From Magnetococcales bacterium (GTDB lineage Bacteria; Pseudomonadota; Magnetococcia; Magnetococcales; JADFXB01): 64,000 nucleotides of DNA. Below are positions 60,465-64,000 of this stretch, piece after piece. The stretch is taken from positions 19,970 through 83,969 of the forward strand of contig JADFXB010000002.1 of assembly GCA_015233935.1 (NCBI GenBank), given 5' to 3'. Numbering within the stretch: the first letter of the stretch is position 1; the number at the start of each line of letters is the position of its first letter. The translations under genes and the position numbers were made by a program. Below the pieces are notes generated by a model that worked only from the letters and a program-made list of their open reading frames with translations, did not search any database and was not told the origin of the DNA.

Positions 60465-61766
60465 TCAGACCGCTTCCAGAAGCATGGCCCCGCCCTGTCC
60501 GCCACCGATGCACAGGCTGGCGACGCCCATGTGGTGACCGGTGCGTTGCAATGCCTGGCTTAGGTGCAAGATCAGCCGGGCACCCGATGCCCCCACCGGA
60601 TGGCCAATGCTGATGGCTCCCCCTTCTGCATTGAGATCTTGCAGGGGAATTTTGCCGGGTGAAAACTCCAAGGCCAGCTCCCGACGGCAATAATTGTCAT
60701 CGGCCAAGGCGGTGACACAGGCCAGAACTTGCCCGGCAAAGGCTTCATTGATCTCCCACAGATTGACCTCCGGGACCACCAGACCATGGCGTTGCAACAG
60801 GCGGGCAATGGCATGCACCGGTCCCAACCCCATGCGGGCAGGGTCCACCCCGGCCCAGACAGCAGGGTAAACTTTGGCAATAGGGGTCAAGCCATGGCGG
60901 ATCATTCCCTCTTCATCGGCCAGCAGAACCCAGGCCGCCCCATCGGTGATCTGGGCACTGTTGCCCGCCGTCACACGACCAGCCGGACGATCAAAGGCCG
61001 GGGACAGGCGGGAGAGTTTTTCCATGGAAGAGTCGGGATAAAGGCCATCATCCCGCTCCAGCAATTTTCCCAGCGGGTCAAACAAGGGGGTGATCTCCTC
61101 ACCCAGCCATCCCTTTTCCTGGGCCTGGGCCAACCGATGGTGGCTTTGCATGGCCCATTGATCCATCTGTTGACGGCTGATACCCATTTCATGGCTGATG
61201 ATTTCAGCAGTCTGCCCCATGGATAAATCCACCATGGGATCATTCAATCCCTTCAAGAGGGTGACCACCGGCATGAAATGGCCAAGAGTCAGGCGGCCCA
61301 ACTGGCGCAATTTTTGTCGCCAGTCGATTTGGCGGGACCAGTTGAACAGCCAATCGGCCATGACTTGTTTCAATTGCAGGGGGGCACGGCTCATGGCATC
61401 CACCCCTCCTGCCAGGATCAAGTGGCTGGAACCGCTTTGGATCTCCTTGATGGCACTGTCAATGGCTTGCAGGCCGGAGGCACAGTTGCGCTGTACCGTC
61501 CAGGCGGGCATGCCATGGCCACATCCCATGCGCAAGGCAACCAAACGGGCAATATTGACCTCATCCGCCCCTGGCAACACGCTGCCCAAAATCACCTGAT
61601 CCAGTTGATCGGGCTTGAAGGGCTGTCGCAAGAGCAGGGCGCGGCCTGCCCAAGTGGCCAGGTCCGAACTGCTGAAGGGACCGGCCTCGCCACGGGCCTT
61701 TAAAAAGGGGGTACGCAGTCCATCCACCACGTAGACCGCTTTGCCGGGTTTGCAAGTGGTGTTCAT
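60465..61766 (-). CDS. fadA: Acetyl-CoA acyltransferase (thiolase)
   Basis: 433 aa from ATG 61766, whose ATG overlaps the fadE stop (ATGA); GGGAG upstream. The nucleophilic Cys lies in QRNCASGLQAID, the second active Cys in CIGGGQGG, with NEAFAGQVLA and GHPVGASGARLI supplying the His residues. Length suits the FadA/FadI group. It releases acetyl-CoA from 3-ketoacyl-CoA and is encoded directly before fadB on one transcript. Confidence 0.95.
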   Translation of the reverse strand: MNTTCKPGKAVYVVDGLRTPFLKARGEAGPFSSSDLATWAGRALLLRQPFKPDQLDQVILGSVLPGADEVNIARLVALRMGCGHGMPAWTVQRNCASGLQAIDSAIKEIQSGSSHLILAGGVDAMSRAPLQLKQVMADWLFNWSRQIDWRQKLRQLGRLTLGHFMPVVTLLKGLNDPMVDLSMGQTAEIISHEMGISRQQMDQWAMQSHHRLAQAQEKGWLGEEITPLFDPLGKLLERDDGLYPDSSMEKLSRLSPAFDRPAGRVTAGNSAQITDGAAWVLLADEEGMIRHGLTPIAKVYPAVWAGVDPARMGLGPVHAIARLLQRHGLVVPEVNLWEINEAFAGQVLACVTALADDNYCRRELALEFSPGKIPLQDLNAEGGAISIGHPVGASGARLILHLSQALQRTGHHMGVASLCIGGGQGGAMLLEAV

Positions 61767-64000
61767 GCGGCTTTCTCCCATATGGAAAGGTCGGGGGAAA
61801 ATTCATCCACTTGAATCACATCGTCCATGGCCAACCAGGCACGACGCAGCAGGGATGCCTCTTCCTGGCTCAAGACCAGTTTTGCCACAGCCTCTTCCAG
61901 CAGGGTTCCCCGTACCAGCAGACCGCTGGCATGGGCAGTCACCACGCCCGCCCGCAAAGCCTTACGCAGTTTGGTTTCTGCCTCTTGCGAAAGGATGGTC
62001 AGGTTGAAGGCTTCTTCCAGTTTTGCCAGGGGTTCCTCTGGCCTGTCAGGCAGATAGATGCCAGCCGTCAAACGCTCCCGCTCCTTGCCAGCCACCATCA
62101 GCAAACGGGCTGCACCCTTGGTTTGCTCATCGGAGGGGGGATTGCAACTGCGCCCAAATGGGAAGAGAAGCCAGCGTAAGGGGATGGCCATGGCACCCAC
62201 CGGAAAGTTGTTTAGAACTTGCCAAAGGGCGTTTTCCGCTTCATGCAGGCAGTGGGTAAGGCCCCAATTCAGGAGGGTGGTATCCTGTTCATCTTGATCC
62301 CGATAGTGTTTGACCACTGCGGAGGCCAGGTAAAGATGGCTCAAACAATCGGCCAGCCGACCGGAAATCATCTCCCGCCGTTTGAGGGTTCCCCCCAAAA
62401 GTCCCAGGCAGATATCCGCCAGCAGGGCAAAGCGGGTACTCATGTGGGTGAGCCGTTGCAGCCAACGTTGCAACGGCGGCTCCACCGGTGTTTGCACCCA
62501 CAGGGCGTTGCTCAACCCCAACCACAGGGTGCGGGCCAGATTGCTGATGACAAATCCCAGATGGCTGAACAGGGCATCATCAAAGTTGGCCAGTCCGTTA
62601 TGTCCTTCTTCCAGGGCACGGATTTCTTTCAACAGGTAGGGGTGACCACGTACTGCACCCTGGCCAAAAATGATCATGCTGCGGGTGAGAATGTTGGCTC
62701 CCTCCACGGTGATGCCAATGGGAACCGCTTGATGGATACGTCCCAACAGATTGCGCGGTCCCATGCAGATGGCGGCCCCGCCTTGAATATCCATGGCATC
62801 GGCCACCACCTTGCGCATTCTTTCCGTCAGTTGATACTTGATCAATGCGGAGACGACGGAAGGTTTTTCACCCCGATCCACCGCCATGGCGGTCAATTGA
62901 CGGGCTGCATCCATGAGATAGGTATGACCGGCAATGCGGGCCAAAGCCTCTTGAATGCCCTCGAATTCGCCAATGGGAGATTTAAACTGACGGCGCACCC
63001 TGGCATAATCCCCGGCCAGTCGGCTGGCCAGTTTACCTGCACCGGTGCTGAGAGCAGGCAGGGAGATGGAACGACCATCGGCCAGGCATTCCATCAGCAT
63101 GCCCCAGCCCTGTCCCACCCGTTCCGGTCCGCCAATCACAAAGGAAAGGGGAATAAAGATATCCTTACCCCGCACTGGTCCATTCTGGAACGGTACACCC
63201 AGGGGATTGTGACGATGGCCTATTTGCAAACCACGGGTATTGGCAGGAATGAGAGCCACGGTGATGCCAATCTCTTCCTGCTCTCCCAATAGATGGTCTG
63301 GATCCAACAGACGAAAAGCCAATCCCACCACCGTGGCCACCGGGGCCAGGGTGATATAGCGTTTGTCGAAGGTAAGGCGAATGCCCAGGAGCTGTTTTTC
63401 CCCACCAAAATCCTGGCGGCAGACCACGCCCAGATCGGGCAGGGAACCGGCATCGCTGCCCGCGTGGGGGCTGGTGAGGGCAAAGCAGGGGATTTCCTCA
63501 CCATTGGCCAGGCGGGGCAAATAATGGTGCTTTTGCGGCAGGGTGCCATAACGTAACAGCAATTCTGCCGGTCCCAGGGAGTTGGGCACCATGACGGTGA
63601 CAGCGGCGGTTACGCTGCGGCTGGCAATTTTGGTCACCACCGCCGAATGTTCCAGGGCAGAAAAACCCAATCCCCCATATTCGCGGGGGATGATCATTCC
63701 GAAAAATCCCTCTTGTTTCAGCATGTTCCAGACTGGCAACGGCAGGTCTTCATCCTGGTGGGTGATCCGCCAGTCATCCAGCATGGCGCACAATCGGTTG
63801 ACCGGTCCGTCCAAAAAGGCTTGTGCCTCGGCAGACAGGGTAGGGGCGGGCATGGCCAGCAGGCGTGACCAGTTGGGCTGACCGGAAAACAACTCCCCAT
63901 CCCACCACACGGAACCCGCCTCCAGGGCCTCCTTTTCGGTGCGGGAGAGGGGCGGCATGGCCTTTTTGAACAAGTTCATCACCGGCTTGGCCAATACATG
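61763..64000 (-). CDS. fadE: Acyl-CoA dehydrogenase, FadE type (5' end beyond the window)
   Basis: The frame is open to the right edge, so the true start is outside; 745 codons plus the stop are visible. Near the left end of the protein, PPLSRTEKEALEAGSVWWDG is the hallmark N-terminal region of the large gamma-proteobacterial-type FadE, before which a membrane-associated stretch would normally sit. The flavoprotein core has EYGGLGFSALEH, SPHAGSDAGS and RRQFKSPIGEFEGIQEALA, with DUF1974-type C-terminal sequence. It introduces the double bond in acyl-CoA. The stop codon is shared with the fadA start, and the four genes fadE-fadA-fadB-fadD form one operon. Confidence 0.93.
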   Translation of the reverse strand, partial: HVLAKPVMNLFKKAMPPLSRTEKEALEAGSVWWDGELFSGQPNWSRLLAMPAPTLSAEAQAFLDGPVNRLCAMLDDWRITHQDEDLPLPVWNMLKQEGFFGMIIPREYGGLGFSALEHSAVVTKIASRSVTAAVTVMVPNSLGPAELLLRYGTLPQKHHYLPRLANGEEIPCFALTSPHAGSDAGSLPDLGVVCRQDFGGEKQLLGIRLTFDKRYITLAPVATVVGLAFRLLDPDHLLGEQEEIGITVALIPANTRGLQIGHRHNPLGVPFQNGPVRGKDIFIPLSFVIGGPERVGQGWGMLMECLADGRSISLPALSTGAGKLASRLAGDYARVRRQFKSPIGEFEGIQEALARIAGHTYLMDAARQLTAMAVDRGEKPSVVSALIKYQLTERMRKVVADAMDIQGGAAICMGPRNLLGRIHQAVPIGITVEGANILTRSMIIFGQGAVRGHPYLLKEIRALEEGHNGLANFDDALFSHLGFVISNLARTLWLGLSNALWVQTPVEPPLQRWLQRLTHMSTRFALLADICLGLLGGTLKRREMISGRLADCLSHLYLASAVVKHYRDQDEQDTTLLNWGLTHCLHEAENALWQVLNNFPVGAMAIPLRWLLFPFGRSCNPPSDEQTKGAARLLMVAGKERERLTAGIYLPDRPEEPLAKLEEAFNLTILSQEAETKLRKALRAGVVTAHASGLLVRGTLLEEAVAKLVLSQEEASLLRRAWLAMDDVIQVDEFSPDLSIWEKAA

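Overview
The window reads as a dense chromosomal segment of a free-living Gram-negative proteobacterium. The mix of a periplasmic Isp-type [NiFe] hydrogenase, a CZB-type chemoreceptor, many Ser/Thr kinases, RTX metalloproteases, PPi-dependent phosphofructokinase and a DUF3683 FAD/Fe-S oxidase would fit a magnetotactic-type lineage (Magnetococcia) or a related group. No rRNA or magnetosome gene is present to settle this, so the assignment is an inference. No tRNA, rRNA, CRISPR array or intact insertion sequence was seen.

Layout. 1-1587 (minus): arsenic detoxification, arsC then acr3, the latter running off the left edge, with a clear promoter. 1612-5593 (plus): an orphan PAS histidine kinase, a coiled-coil PD-(D/E)XK protein with 33-bp repeats, and a membrane protein reading frame split by one in-frame TGA. 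5527-11626: TPR/OGT-type glycosyltransferase, an RTX metalloprotease, a DUF5672 protein and a GT4 glycosyltransferase. 12154-12431: toxin-antitoxin remnant between two copies of a terminator hairpin. 12668-23213: a surface-sugar cluster (NeuB-cupin, ThDP enzyme, epimerase-HAD fusion, methyltransferase, B12-radical SAM protein on plus; methylthiotransferase-like protein and a probable glycosyltransferase on minus). Its right part looks AT-richer than its surroundings. 23296-33164: a signalling block (decayed kinase copy, CHASE2-Ser/Thr kinase, Zn-ribbon/cNMP protein, kinase-FGE fusion, PilZ protein, CZB chemoreceptor). 33214-41008 (minus): pepN, the DUF3683 oxidase and pfp. 41097-44492 (minus): a four-gene operon with a 45-aa membrane protein, an FHA protein, a sigma54 activator whose receiver lacks the phospho-acceptor Asp, and a secreted protein. 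44692-49212 (plus): a second RTX metalloprotease, an AIM24/TIGR00266 protein and a second B12-radical SAM protein. 49217-49575: collapsed partial copy of the fadD-fadB region. 49706-54972 (plus): maturation protease, hynS, isp1, isp2, hynL. 55019-56561: a small exported CX3CH protein divergent from a sigma54 activator, with a cluster of TGTCA half-sites between them. 56565-64000 (minus): fatty-acid beta-oxidation operon fadE-fadA-fadB-fadD, with fadE cut by the right edge.

How they work together. The hydrogenase would feed electrons from H2 through the Isp1 cytochrome b and the Isp2 HdrD-like Fe-S protein to quinone or a thiol/disulfide partner. The fad operon converts fatty acids to acetyl-CoA. 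The sugar cluster probably builds and transfers an unusual nonulosonate-like or branched sugar. The kinases, FHA protein, PilZ protein and chemoreceptor form a local signalling repertoire. Three of the more telling observations are decay products: the collapsed fad copy, the decayed kinase copy and the TA remnant show that this region has been shaped by partial duplication and deletion.
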